Of a stretch of DNA of 64,000 nt, positions 56,028-64,000 are shown piece by piece. Source of the stretch: Sphingomonas hankyongi. GTDB taxonomy: Bacteria > Pseudomonadota > Alphaproteobacteria > Sphingomonadales > Sphingomonadaceae. The position numbers were made by a program, and so were the translations under genes. Positions within the stretch are counted from its first letter, which is position 1, and each line of letters opens with the position of its first letter. The notes below the pieces were generated by a model that was not told the origin of the DNA, made no database searches, and saw only the letters and a program-made list of their open reading frames with translations. The DNA lies in assembly GCF_023516575.1 (NCBI RefSeq), contig NZ_JAMGBE010000003.1, forward strand, positions 558,001 to 622,000. Reading direction: 5' to 3'.

Positions 56028-57086
56028 TCAAGCGGCCCTCAAGCTGACCTGGTTGCCGGCATGGCGGTCGAGGCGGCCGGCAAGGTCAAGCTCGAGCAGT
56101 GCCATCTGCACCGCGCCGCTGGTTGCTCCAGACAGCCTGATGAGTTCATCGACCGGCACCGGCGACGGGCCGAGGAGGTCCTCGACATCGCGGAAGGCAT
56201 CGTCGCCATTCACTGGATCCGGAGCGGGACTGAACGTGGATCGGGTCATGTGAACGCGCGACTGGAGTGGCCGAACCGCTTCCAGCACGTCCGCGGCATC
56301 TTGGACTAAGGTCGCCCCATCCCGGATAAGCTGGTTACAACCGCGCGCTCGAGGGTCGAGGGGCGAGCCGGGGACGGCCATCACCTCCCGTCCGGCCTCT
56401 GCCGCGAGGCGGGCCGTAATCAGGGAGCCGGATCTCGGCGCGGCTTCCACTACCACAGTGCCGGCGCTCATCCCGGCGATGATCCGGTTCCGGTACGGAA
56501 AGTGTCGGGCCCGTGGCTCCGTGCCGGGCGGCATTTCTGCAATCACCAGCGCTCTTTCGAACATGGCACTCTGCCTGTCCTCGTTTTCCGGCGGATAAAA
56601 GACATCGATCCCGCCCGCGACGACGCCCACGGTGCCATTGTCGAGCGCGCCATCATGCGCCGCGGTGTCTATGCCTCGCGCAAGGCCCGAGACCACCACC
56701 ATTCCATCCTCGCTGAGGCCGTGCGCCAGGCCCCGTGCAAACCGGCAGGCCGACGCCGATGCATTGCGCGCGCCGACGATTGCGACGGCCTGCCTGTCCA
56801 GCAGATTGATGTTCCCCTTCGCGACAAGCAGTGGCGGGGCGTCTTCGAGCTCCGCAAGGAGTCTGGGGTAAAGGCCCTGACCCAGGACAAGATATCGAGC
56901 GCCTAACTTCTCCACCCTCGCAATCTCGCGTTCGGCTGTCTCTCGCGTGCAGATGGCCGGCGCCTTTCCGCCGCCCCGTCGGGCAAGCTCGGGGACTGCG
57001 GCCAGCGCGGCCTGAGCGCCTCCGAAACGGGACACAAGCTGTCGAAATGTGACCGGTCCAATGCCCGGCGTTCGAACGAGCCTCAG
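56028..57086 (-). CDS. dprA: DNA-processing protein DprA (start codon uncertain)
   Basis: DprA loads RecA on incoming single-stranded DNA. The domain is complete: VAIVGARNASASACRFARG, VVSGLARGIDTAAHDGAL, VGVVAGGIDVFYPPEN, FPYRNRIIAGMSAGTVVVEAAPRSG, and a winged-helix C-terminus ending in NQVSLRAA. The N-terminal consensus reads RLRLVRTPGIGPVTFRQLVSRFG, but no ATG, GTG or TTG occurs there. I propose CTG 57086, which overlaps the plsY stop as CTGA (352 residues). Longer frames upstream are plsY shadows; the next canonical in-frame start, GTG, would cut into the conserved helix. Confidence 0.85.
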   Translation of the reverse strand: MRLVRTPGIGPVTFRQLVSRFGGAQAALAAVPELARRGGGKAPAICTRETAEREIARVEKLGARYLVLGQGLYPRLLAELEDAPPLLVAKGNINLLDRQAVAIVGARNASASACRFARGLAHGLSEDGMVVVSGLARGIDTAAHDGALDNGTVGVVAGGIDVFYPPENEDRQSAMFERALVIAEMPPGTEPRARHFPYRNRIIAGMSAGTVVVEAAPRSGSLITARLAAEAGREVMAVPGSPLDPRARGCNQLIRDGATLVQDAADVLEAVRPLQSRVHMTRSTFSPAPDPVNGDDAFRDVEDLLGPSPVPVDELIRLSGATSGAVQMALLELDLAGRLDRHAGNQVSLRAA

Positions 57087-57682
57087 GCGGCTGAGGAGGT
57101 CTTCGTACCTATTCGTGGCTCGGTTCCTTTCCGTAGACGAAGGATATTTTCGCGATGCTTCCAGAGGACCAGCACCGCGAAACCGAGCAACATGAGAAAG
57201 AGGGAAGAATGAAGCAGATAGGCACTGATCGGCGCGCTTACTGCGGCTGCCATGCCCGCGACCGACGAGATTCGGATCGTCAGGAGCAGGAGGATCCAGA
57301 TGCCGGCATAGACCAGCGACGCCGGCCATAGCAGGGCAATGAGGACGCCAAGGAAGGTCGCGACGCCTTTTCCACCGCGGAACTTCAGCCAGAGCGGGTA
57401 CAGATGACCGATCATCGCACCGGCTGCTGCGATCATTCCGGTAAGCTGGCCGAACAGCAACTGCGAGAGCAGAATTGCGGTCGTAGCCTTTAGGCAGTCG
57501 AGGACGAGCGTGAGCGCAGCGAGAGGCTTGCTGCCAGTCCTCAGCACGTTTGTCGCGCCGATATTGCCGGATCCGATTTCCCGGACGTCGCCCTTCCCCG
57601 CCAAGCGAGTCAGCAGCAGGCCGAAGGGAATCGACCCGAACAAATATCCAAGCAACAGGGCGAACAGTATCTCTCGGGTCAC
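57083..57682 (-). CDS. plsY: Glycerol-3-phosphate acyltransferase PlsY
   Basis: PlsY transfers an acyl group from acyl-phosphate to glycerol-3-phosphate in phospholipid synthesis. The 199-residue membrane protein begins VTREILFALLLGYLFGSIPFG, with GKGDVREIGSGNIGATNVLR (motif 1) and GHLYPLWLKFRGGKGVATFLG (motif 2). The start is GTG 57682; the in-frame upstream extension covers the divergent murI gene and is a shadow. It is probably co-transcribed with dprA. Confidence 0.94.
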   Translation of the reverse strand: MTREILFALLLGYLFGSIPFGLLLTRLAGKGDVREIGSGNIGATNVLRTGSKPLAALTLVLDCLKATTAILLSQLLFGQLTGMIAAAGAMIGHLYPLWLKFRGGKGVATFLGVLIALLWPASLVYAGIWILLLLTIRISSVAGMAAAVSAPISAYLLHSSLFLMLLGFAVLVLWKHRENILRLRKGTEPRIGTKTSSAA

Positions 57683-57752
57683 CCGCGATTGGTAGCAAAC
57701 CGGAACAGCCGTGCAACTTGCGGCTAAGGCCGGCCCGCGCCACAGAGCCGCC

Positions 57753-58541
57753 ATGGATGCCGACGCACCAATCCTGTTCTTTGATTCCGGCGTCGGCGGA
57801 TTGTCGGTGCTGGCGCCCACGCGCGAATTGCTTCCGAATGCGCCGATCATCTACGCCGCCGACAGCGCCGGCTTCCCGTACGGCAAGCGCAGCGAGGCGG
57901 AGATCGCGAGCCGCGTGCCCGCGCTGCTGGGTCGGTTGGTTGAGCGATTTCACCCGAGGCTCGCGGTAATCGCCTGCAATACCGCGTCTACCATCGCCCT
58001 GGATCATGTCCGATCGGCCCTCGACCTACCGGTTGTCGGAACGGTACCTGCGATCAAGCCTGCGGCAAAGATTTCGCAGACACGCGTGATCGGAGTGCTC
58101 GGCACTGAGGCTACGGTCCGCCAGCCTTACGTGGAGAATCTCGCCGCCGACTTCGCAGCCGATTGCACGATCATTCGGCACGGTTCGCCCGAATTGGTCG
58201 AGCTTGCCGAGGCCAAGCTCGCGGGCGAAGAGGTAAGCACCGAGGCCGTCCGCGCAGCCGCTCAGGCGATGTTCGATGCCTCATCCGGAGAGAGCATCGA
58301 TACCGTCGTGCTCGCCTGCACGCACTTTCCTCTCCTCGATGCCGAGCTTCGGGCGGCATTCCCGGACGTTAGCTATGTAGACGGGGGTCCCGGCATTGCG
58401 AGACGGATCGCGCAGTTGACCCGCGGGCAAGTCTGGCCAAATGACCGGCCTTCCGGATTAGCCGTCTTCACCGGCGCAGTCGGCAGGCCGCTAGAAAGTG
58501 CGCTCGCCCGGTACGGGCTGGACGAGGTGTTGACGCTCTAA
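57753..58541 (+). CDS. murI: Glutamate racemase
   Basis: MurI makes D-glutamate for peptidoglycan. The 262-residue protein starts MDADAPILFFDSGVGGLSVLAP and has AVIACNTASTIAL and VVLACTHFPLLDAEL, which hold the two catalytic cysteines in their usual Asn-Thr and Thr-His contexts. ATG 57753 is preferred to an upstream GTG/ATG-like frame with proline-rich residues. It is divergent from plsY across 70 bases. Confidence 0.96.
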   Translation: MDADAPILFFDSGVGGLSVLAPTRELLPNAPIIYAADSAGFPYGKRSEAEIASRVPALLGRLVERFHPRLAVIACNTASTIALDHVRSALDLPVVGTVPAIKPAAKISQTRVIGVLGTEATVRQPYVENLAADFAADCTIIRHGSPELVELAEAKLAGEEVSTEAVRAAAQAMFDASSGESIDTVVLACTHFPLLDAELRAAFPDVSYVDGGPGIARRIAQLTRGQVWPNDRPSGLAVFTGAVGRPLESALARYGLDEVLTL

Positions 58542-58612
58542 CTTATTGCGAGTCGTTCGCAATGGAATTGACTGAGAGGCGCGGTTAAAGGCCCGTCGAG
58601 CGAGAGTAAGCT

Positions 58613-59824
58613 TTGAACTACGACGAGATTTTCAAATCGGCGATCGACCGGCTCCACGAGGAAGGCCGGTACCGTGTATTCGTCGATATCCTTCGCCACA
58701 AAGGCCAATTCCCGAACGCGCATTGCTTTGGAGGCAATGGCCCCAAGCCGATCACCGTCTGGTGCTCGAACGACTATCTCGCAATGGGCCAGCACGCGTC
58801 CGTCATCGAAGCGATGGAGAAAGCGCTTCACAAGGTCGGCGCGGGTTCCGGCGGCACCCGCAACATCAGCGGCAACACCCGCTATCATACGGAGCTCGAA
58901 GCCGAGCTCGCCGACCTCCATGGCAAGGAGGGCGCGCTCCTCTTCACCTCGGGATATGTTTCCAACGAAGCCGCGCTTTCGACGCTGGGCAAGCTCCTGC
59001 CGGGATGCGTGATCTTCTCCGACGAGCTCAATCATGCTTCGATGATCGCCGGCATCAAGAGCTCTGGCTGCGCTAAGCGTGTTTTCCGCCACAATGATCT
59101 CGAACATCTTGAAGAGCTCCTGGCGGCGGAGGATGCCGGCACGCCAAAGCTCATCGCCTTCGAGAGCGTCTATTCGATGGACGGGGACGTCGCTCCTATT
59201 GGGGCGATCTGCGACCTCGCCGACAAATATAATGCCATCACCTACCTCGACGAGGTCCACGCCGTAGGCATGTACGGTCCGCGCGGCGGTGGGATTTCGG
59301 AGCGCGACCTGGTGGCCGACCGGCTGACCCTTATTGAAGGCACGCTCGGCAAGGCTTTCGGCGTGATGGGCGGCTATGTTGCCGCGTCAAAGACGCTGAT
59401 CGACTGCATCCGCAGCTATGCGCCGGGCTTCATATTCACGACTTCGCTATCGCCGGTGCTGGTTGCAGGAGCGCTCGCCAGCGTTCGCCATCTCAAGGTC
59501 TCGTCGGAAGAGCGGGACGCCCAGCAGCAGGCGGCAGCCATGCTCAAGGGTAAGTTCACGGCGGCGGATTTGCCGTTGATGCCGAGCGTGACACATATCG
59601 TCCCGCTGCTGGTAGGATGTCCGGTGAAGGCGAAGCGGATCAGCGACATCCTGCTGGCCGAATATGGTCTCTACGTCCAGCCGATCAATTTCCCCACCGT
59701 TCCCCGCGGCACCGAGCGCCTGCGGTTCACGCCGGGACCGCAGCATAGTGCCGAGATGATGGACGAGCTGACCGCCGCCCTGGTCGAGATCTGGAGCCGC
59801 GACGAGATCCAGCTCGCCGCCTAG
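58613..59824 (+). CDS. hemA: 5-aminolevulinate synthase (C4 pathway)
   Basis: PLP enzyme that condenses glycine and succinyl-CoA in the first step of heme synthesis in alphaproteobacteria. The 403-residue protein starts at TTG 58613 ([22 protein letters not shown]). It has [32 protein letters not shown] and [16 protein letters not shown], where the Lys forms the Schiff base. The C-terminal 30 residues match the family. No Shine-Dalgarno of good quality precedes the TTG. Confidence 0.95.
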   Translation: MNYDEIFKSAIDRLHEEGRYRVFVDILRHKGQFPNAHCFGGNGPKPITVWCSNDYLAMGQHASVIEAMEKALHKVGAGSGGTRNISGNTRYHTELEAELADLHGKEGALLFTSGYVSNEAALSTLGKLLPGCVIFSDELNHASMIAGIKSSGCAKRVFRHNDLEHLEELLAAEDAGTPKLIAFESVYSMDGDVAPIGAICDLADKYNAITYLDEVHAVGMYGPRGGGISERDLVADRLTLIEGTLGKAFGVMGGYVAASKTLIDCIRSYAPGFIFTTSLSPVLVAGALASVRHLKVSSEERDAQQQAAAMLKGKFTAADLPLMPSVTHIVPLLVGCPVKAKRISDILLAEYGLYVQPINFPTVPRGTERLRFTPGPQHSAEMMDELTAALVEIWSRDEIQLAA

Positions 59825-59866
59825 TTGCCGCTTGTCAGCAGTTCGATCGCGCGATGAATGGCGGCG

Positions 59867-60706
59867 CTATTTCGCCGTCGCGGCGGCCTTGGCGAGATAT
59901 GGAAGCGGATCCACCAGTCGGTAACCCGGCGTGCTTTCAGCGAAATGGCGGAGCCAATAAGCGTGGCCCGCACCGACGAGCACGAGAAGCCTGTCACCCG
60001 GCTTTCCTATGAGCCCTATCTTCGCGAACATCTTGGCATTGCGCATGTACCAGTAGGCGTTGAGCTCGGCGCCCGGCTGCTGTTCGGCGTCTCCGATCGC
60101 GAGCAGCGCGTAATACCCGCGCCTGTGATCGGCTTTGATCCGCTCGGGGTTGTTGTGAAGCGCGAGCAGGTCGGCGATCGATAGCGTCGCCTGAACCTTT
60201 TCTTGCTGCGCAGCCTGGTTCTTGAAGAAGCCGATCTGCTGGTCGAGCAGCGGCATTTGCCCATGCGCCTTGGCGTAGTCTTCCACCTTTCCGTACGGAA
60301 AGTAGTCGGGCTCCCCCTCACCGCCCTGCTCGTCGAACCCGTAAACATCGAGATGGTGCATCTCGAGCGCGATCCGATAGCCGATTTGATAAACCTCGTT
60401 AGGATTGGTTTTCAGCATGTCGGGCGTGAATGCCCGGTAAGAGGCCATTGTGAAGGGCGCGGGCCGCTCCGCTTCGACCAGCACCTTCGTCGGCTTCCAG
60501 GCGGCAATCGCATCGGCAACCGCCTGCAACTCCGCTTGCCGCTTCGGCGCTGTAACGTCGTCGGCCCTGACGTTGACGAGGTCCCTGCCCGGATTGCCCA
60601 TGTGATAGGTGCCCAGCACCATCACTTCGATCGGGTCTGCGGCTTGCGAATGAGCGGGTACGGCAAATCCCGCCAGGGCAGCGACTGGCAATAGAGACTT
60701 CAGCAT
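59867..60706 (-). CDS. Exported DUF5694 protein
   Basis: A 279-residue protein with a signal peptide (MLKSLLPVAALAGFAVPAHS). The body starts IEVMVLGTYHMGNPGRDLVN, then VLVEAERPAP, and ends with RLLVLVGAGHAYWLRHFAE. The HMGNPG and GAGH motifs are typical of DUF5694 and related TraB/GumN-like domains, but the catalytic activity is not established. A palindromic operator-like sequence and the promoter lie in the 110 bases upstream, which it shares with the divergent rpiB. Confidence 0.8.
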   Translation of the reverse strand: MLKSLLPVAALAGFAVPAHSQAADPIEVMVLGTYHMGNPGRDLVNVRADDVTAPKRQAELQAVADAIAAWKPTKVLVEAERPAPFTMASYRAFTPDMLKTNPNEVYQIGYRIALEMHHLDVYGFDEQGGEGEPDYFPYGKVEDYAKAHGQMPLLDQQIGFFKNQAAQQEKVQATLSIADLLALHNNPERIKADHRRGYYALLAIGDAEQQPGAELNAYWYMRNAKMFAKIGLIGKPGDRLLVLVGAGHAYWLRHFAESTPGYRLVDPLPYLAKAAATAK

Positions 60707-60730
60707 CGAGCGACTCCTTGTGCGCTACAT

Positions 60731-60749
60731 ATGTAACTCTGTGTTACAT
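60731..60749. promoter_or_regulatory. Perfect 7-5-7 palindrome, probable operator
   Basis: ATGTAAC and GTTACAT flank TCTGT between the divergent DUF5694 and rpiB genes, 25-43 bases upstream of the DUF5694 ATG. The exact 14-base match and the location suggest a dimeric regulator site (TetR- or GntR-like size). The surrounding sequence (CTACATATGTAACTCTGTG, TATAAC) is AT-rich, as at a promoter. No regulator gene lies nearby. Confidence 0.6.
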
Positions 60750-60816
60750 CTATAACTCACTTGCAAGGATTTTCGACAGACTGGCGAATCCGGTCGCGCT
60801 GCCGTAGGCATCAACC

Positions 60817-61263
60817 ATGCGCATCGCCGTTGCCGCCGATCATGCAGGCTACAAGCTGAAGGACGAGGTTGCTGCCTGGCTGAGGGAGCTTGGCCATGAC
60901 GTCGACGACCTTGGGACGAACGGCCCTGAAAGCGTCGACTATCCCGAATATGGCGGAAGGCTCGCAAAAGCGGTCGGTAGCGGAGAGGCCGAGAGGGGCA
61001 TCGTCATATGCGGCTCCGGGATCGGTATCTCTATTGCCGTGAACCGCGAGCCGAATTGTCGCTGCGCGCGGGTCGACGAGCCGCTCTCCGCCGCACTGGC
61101 TCGTGAACATAACGACGCCAACGTGCTCGCGCTCGGAGCTCGCCTGATCGGTCCCGACATGGCGAAGGCATGCGTGTTGGCGTTCCTCGGGACTGAGTTC
61201 GCTGGCGGCCGCCACCAGCGCCGCGTCGACCAGCTTTCTAACCTTCTTCAGGACAGCGATTAA
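60817..61263 (+). CDS. rpiB: Ribose-5-phosphate isomerase B
   Basis: RpiB interconverts ribose 5-phosphate and ribulose 5-phosphate. The 148-residue protein has the start [18 protein letters not shown] (Asp-His), [37 protein letters not shown], described in two parts, with the catalytic Cys in ICGSGIG, and the C-terminal RHQRRVDQL. It is translationally coupled to glyA by TAATG. Confidence 0.95.
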   Translation: MRIAVAADHAGYKLKDEVAAWLRELGHDVDDLGTNGPESVDYPEYGGRLAKAVGSGEAERGIVICGSGIGISIAVNREPNCRCARVDEPLSAALAREHNDANVLALGARLIGPDMAKACVLAFLGTEFAGGRHQRRVDQLSNLLQDSD

Positions 61264-62579
61264 TGGCTACAGTCGAGATCGAGCACGACCACGACTACCG
61301 GGTCCCTCGTGGCTTCTTCACCAGCGGATTGAGCGACACGGATCCCGCCGTCGGCGAAGCGATCCGCTCCGAGCTCAGCCGAGAGCAGATGCAGATCGAG
61401 CTGATCGCGTCGGAGAACATCGTCAGCAAGGCGGTGCTGGAAGCCCAAGGCTCGGTCCTCACCAACAAATATGCGGAAGGCTATCCCGGTCGCCGCTATT
61501 ACCAGGGCTGCGCGCCGTCCGACGCGGTCGAGACCCTCGCGATCGAACGGGCGAAGAAGCTCTTCGGCTGCCAGTTCGCCAACGTCCAGCCGCATTCAGG
61601 AGCACAGGCGAACGGAGCTGTCATGCTGGCGCTCCTCCAGCCGGGCGACACGATCATGGGCCTGAGCCTCGCCGCCGGAGGCCACCTCACGCACGGCGCT
61701 CCGCCGGCCCAGTCGGGAAAATGGTTCAACGCTGTCCAATATGGAGTCCGCCAGGACGATCATCTGGTCGACTTCGACGAGGTGGAGCGGCTCGCGAAGG
61801 AACATCGGCCGAAGCTGATCATCGCCGGCGGGTCCGCCTATCCAAGGCATTTCGATTTCGCGCGGTTCCGGCAGATCTGCGATGAGGTAGGAGCACTGTT
61901 CCTCGTCGACATGGCGCACTTCGCCGGCCTGGTCGCGGCCGGAGAGCATCCCTCGCCCTTCGGGCATGCGCATGTTGTCACAACCACCACCCACAAGACG
62001 CTACGGGGCCCCCGAGGCGGAATGGTGCTCACGGATGACGAGGCCATCGCCAAGAAGATCAATTCAGCGGTCTTTCCGGGACTTCAGGGCGGCCCGCTAA
62101 TGCATGTCATTGCAGCCAAGGCCGTTGCATTCGGCGAGGCGCTGCAACCCGAATTCAAGGCCTATGCGAAAGCCGTCATCGCCAACGCGCAGGCGCTCGC
62201 CAACCGGCTGAAGGAACGTGGCGCGGACCTGGTCGCCGGGGGCACGGACACCCACCTCGCTCTCGTCGACCTCCGACCCCTCGGACTGACCGGCAAGGAT
62301 GCCGACGAAAGCCTCGAGCACGCGGGGATCACTTGCAACAAGAATGGCGTGCCGTTCGACCCCCTTCCGCCAGTGAAAACGAGCGGAATCCGTGTCGGAT
62401 CGCCAGCCGGGACGACCCGCGGTTTCGGCGAGTCAGAGTTTCGGGACATCGCGGACATGGTCGCGGACGTGCTCGATGGCCTCAAAGCCAATGGCGTGGA
62501 GAACAACGGTTCCGTTGAGCATCAGGTCAACGAGCGCGTTCGCGAACTCTGCTCGCGCTTCCCGATTTATCAGGGCTAG
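61263..62579 (+). CDS. glyA: Serine hydroxymethyltransferase
   Basis: PLP enzyme that converts serine to glycine with tetrahydrofolate, the main one-carbon source. The 438-residue protein has [39 protein letters not shown], in parts, [19 protein letters not shown] (Schiff-base Lys in THKT) and [15 protein letters not shown]. The N-terminal 20 residues are polar ([11 protein letters not shown]). It sits between rpiB and nrdR. Confidence 0.97.
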   Translation: MATVEIEHDHDYRVPRGFFTSGLSDTDPAVGEAIRSELSREQMQIELIASENIVSKAVLEAQGSVLTNKYAEGYPGRRYYQGCAPSDAVETLAIERAKKLFGCQFANVQPHSGAQANGAVMLALLQPGDTIMGLSLAAGGHLTHGAPPAQSGKWFNAVQYGVRQDDHLVDFDEVERLAKEHRPKLIIAGGSAYPRHFDFARFRQICDEVGALFLVDMAHFAGLVAAGEHPSPFGHAHVVTTTTHKTLRGPRGGMVLTDDEAIAKKINSAVFPGLQGGPLMHVIAAKAVAFGEALQPEFKAYAKAVIANAQALANRLKERGADLVAGGTDTHLALVDLRPLGLTGKDADESLEHAGITCNKNGVPFDPLPPVKTSGIRVGSPAGTTRGFGESEFRDIADMVADVLDGLKANGVENNGSVEHQVNERVRELCSRFPIYQG

Positions 62580-62591
62580 TCAGGCGGAAGG

Positions 62592-63071
62592 ATGCGCTGC
62601 CCCTTCTGCGCGCACGAGGACAGCCAGGTTAAGGACAGCCGTCCGAGCGAGGACGGCGCCGCGATCCGCCGCCGTCGGCAGTGCGAGGCCTGCGGCGCGC
62701 GCTTCACGACCTTCGAGCGCGTTCAGCTTCGTGAGCTGACGGTCGTCAAGAAGGACGGCAAGCGCGAACCGTTCGACCGCGCGAAGCTCGAGCGGGCCAT
62801 CGGCCATGCGACACGCAAGCGCGATATCGCTGCGGAGAAGATCGACAGGCTGATCTCCGGAGTCCAGCGGCAGCTCGAAACCCGCGGCGACGAGGTGAAG
62901 ACAGCGCAGATCGGCGAAGCCGTGATGGCCGGGCTCAAGGCGCTGGACCATGTCGCGTACATACGCTTCGCGAGCATCTATAAGGATTTCAGCGATCCGG
63001 GTGACTTTGCGGAGATCGCCGAGCGCGTCGAGAAGGAAGCAGCCCCGACGGACCACGACAAATTGCTGTGA
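62592..63071 (+). CDS. nrdR: Transcriptional repressor NrdR
   Basis: NrdR represses ribonucleotide reductase genes. The 159-residue protein starts [17 protein letters not shown] and has the zinc ribbon (CPFC...[14 protein letters not shown]) followed by an ATP-cone domain ([20 protein letters not shown]). It lies after glyA, an arrangement that is common in alphaproteobacteria. No NrdR box was looked for systematically in this window. Confidence 0.96.
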   Translation: MRCPFCAHEDSQVKDSRPSEDGAAIRRRRQCEACGARFTTFERVQLRELTVVKKDGKREPFDRAKLERAIGHATRKRDIAAEKIDRLISGVQRQLETRGDEVKTAQIGEAVMAGLKALDHVAYIRFASIYKDFSDPGDFAEIAERVEKEAAPTDHDKLL

Positions 63072-63784
63072 CCGCGCCAGTAATTGTCCTCGTGCGCCCG
63101 CAACTGGGCCAGAATATCGGCAAGGCCGCACGCGCGATGCTCAATTTCGGGCTGACCGAGATGCGCCTGGTAGCCCCGCGGGATGGCTGGCCTAACCCGG
63201 ATGCGGGACCATCGGCGAGCGGAGCAAACATCGTGCTCGAGCAGGCCGAGCTCTTCGACACCGTTGAAGCGGCGATTGCCGATTGCTCCACGGTCTATGC
63301 GTCGACGGTGCGGCGGCGCGATCTAGTTATGCCCGTGGTGACGCCCGAACTTATGGCGGAGGGTATCGCCAGCGATTCAGGCCGCTCGGCTATCCTCTTC
63401 GGTCCCGAGCGCTCCGGGCTTGAGACCGACGATGTCGCCCTCGCCAACGCCATCGTCACCGTCCCAATCAATCCCGAATTCGGTTCGCTGAATCTGGCCC
63501 AGGCCGTGATCCTCCTCGCTTATGAGTGGTCGAAGAGGTCCGCCCTGGCGGTGCCGCCCGCCAAGGAGCTGGAGCCTGTCGCACCGCACGGCGAGCTCGA
63601 AGGACTGATCGAACAACTTGACGAAGCTCTCGTCGAAAGGGGCTATTTCCATCCGCCCTCCCGGACACAGGCTACGAGAAACACGATCCGCACCATCTTC
63701 ACGAAAACGGGCTGGTCGTCGCGCGAGGTGAAGGCGGTCAGAGGAATTTTGCGGGCCCTGGTTTCGCCGGCAAGGAAACGCTGA
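63068..63784 (+). CDS. trmJ: TrmJ-like tRNA/rRNA methyltransferase (SPOUT)
   Basis: A 238-residue SpoU-type methyltransferase resembling TrmJ, which methylates the 2'-OH of tRNA position 32. It has [24 protein letters not shown] (motif 1), [39 protein letters not shown], in parts (knot motifs 2 and 3), and a helical C-terminal region. GTG 63068 overlaps the nrdR stop (GTGA). Assignment to TrmJ rather than another SPOUT enzyme is by overall similarity. Confidence 0.88.
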   Translation: MTAPVIVLVRPQLGQNIGKAARAMLNFGLTEMRLVAPRDGWPNPDAGPSASGANIVLEQAELFDTVEAAIADCSTVYASTVRRRDLVMPVVTPELMAEGIASDSGRSAILFGPERSGLETDDVALANAIVTVPINPEFGSLNLAQAVILLAYEWSKRSALAVPPAKELEPVAPHGELEGLIEQLDEALVERGYFHPPSRTQATRNTIRTIFTKTGWSSREVKAVRGILRALVSPARKR

Positions 63785-63799
63785 GCGCTACCAATTTTT

Positions 63800-63815
63800 C
63801 ATAACCCGTGTTATG
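63800..63815. repeat. Short inverted repeat after trmJ
   Basis: CATAAC-CCGT-GTTATG, six-base arms with a four-base spacer, lies 16 bases after the trmJ stop in a 129-base intergenic gap (63785-63913). A T-run precedes rather than follows it, so it is not a classical terminator. It could be an operator or part of the promoter for the downstream gene. Nothing else was recognised in the gap. Confidence 0.4.
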
Positions 63816-63913
63816 GAGTCGCCGACGCGCATCGGGGGCTTGCCGGGGCGTTTTCTCCCTTCGCCGCATCACGCGCGCCGCGTTTCCTTCGAAATATCGT
63901 CGGGAGGAAATTG

Positions 63914-64000
63914 ATGATCACGAGCTTCTTGCTGCTTGCGGCTCAAGCGGTTCCACCGCCTAGCGTCATGGCGAAGTCCGACGACGACAAGGTCAGGTGC
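63914..64000 (+). CDS. Secreted small protein, 5' part (cut by window edge)
   Basis: ATG 63914 has GGAGG about seven bases upstream. The 29 codons seen encode MITSFLLLAAQAVPPPSVMAK followed by a short acidic run and KVRC, which looks like a cleavable signal peptide and the start of a mature secreted chain. The gene continues past 64000. The short Lys/Cys end is reminiscent of small exported sphingomonad proteins, but that is weak evidence. Confidence 0.6.
   Translation, partial: MITSFLLLAAQAVPPPSVMAKSDDDKVRC

Noticed and set aside
57087-58007. Long upstream extension of the dprA frame
   Set aside because: Its residues are Arg/Asp-rich without similarity and run antisense to murI and in a shifted frame of plsY; it is not a real N-terminus.

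Overview
This 64 kb window looks like an ordinary stretch of chromosome from an alphaproteobacterium, most likely a sphingomonad (Sphingomonadales). The base composition is high-GC. The gene set and order are alphaproteobacterial: a 14-gene nuo operon, C4-pathway 5-aminolevulinate synthase (hemA), a TimA/Tim44-like protein divergent from secB, dnaA beside rpsT, and zapA / 6S RNA / 5-formyltetrahydrofolate cyclo-ligase in that order. This assignment rests on family knowledge and synteny, not on a database search. I see no prophage, insertion sequence, CRISPR array or classical defence island.

Layout. 1-13.9 kb: the nuo operon (complex I) on the minus strand, nuoA to nuoN with nuoN cut by the left edge. 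Almost every junction overlaps by 1 or 4 bases. Three very small membrane-protein ORFs are interleaved at nuoE/nuoF and nuoF/nuoG. 14-18.4 kb: a minus-strand envelope/translation group (L,D-transpeptidase, M23 peptidase, EF-P, inositol monophosphatase, beta-propeller protein) and a frameshifted small acidic protein gene. 18.5-24.2 kb: a central-carbon operon tkt-gap-pgk-fba-thiE. 24.4-27.8 kb: a small coiled-coil gene, zapA, 6S RNA, 5-FTHF cyclo-ligase, DUF2842, a SleB-type hydrolase and a J-domain protein. 27.9-31.4 kb: tRNA-Asp, an AI-2E-family permease, tRNA-Leu, DUF805 and a ComM-type ATPase. 31.5-35.7 kb: rpmH-rnpA-yidD-yidC-engB and a glutathione transferase. 35.7-41.7 kb: cupin, dapE, a WGxxGxxG-like peptide, a GGDEF-EAL protein, Smr, MltA and a Tim44-like protein. 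41.9-45.9 kb: secB, murJ, trpS, a DUF4136 lipoprotein and a bidirectional terminator. 45.9-48.9 kb: dnaA with its regulatory region, rpsT, mutM. 48.9-58.5 kb: ubiE-ubiB-coaC-coaB against moeB-dut-topA and dprA-plsY, then murI. 58.6-64 kb: hemA, DUF5694, rpiB-glyA-nrdR-trmJ and the start of a secreted protein.

How the genes fit together. Most of the window is housekeeping: respiration (nuo), quinone synthesis (ubiE/ubiB), glycolysis and pentose phosphate flux (tkt needs thiamine diphosphate, and thiE is in the same operon), membrane-protein insertion (yidC/yidD/secB), wall synthesis and remodelling (murI, murJ, dapE, mltA, Ldt, M23, SleB), and replication control (dnaA, topA, dut, nrdR).

The most unusual points are these. 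(1) rpmH appears to lie wholly inside rnpA in another frame, because rnpA has no canonical start codon except one 7 nt upstream of the rpmH start. (2) Three translationally coupled single-helix or double-helix microproteins sit inside the nuo operon. (3) A small protein gene at 18.15-18.42 kb carries a one-base frameshift that splits a product of about 90 residues. (4) CoaBC is split into two genes with a GTGA overlap. (5) dprA has no ATG, GTG or TTG at its expected start but does have a CTGA overlap with plsY. (6) GANTC sites cluster upstream of dnaA. (7) A perfect 19-bp palindrome sits before the DUF5694 gene.
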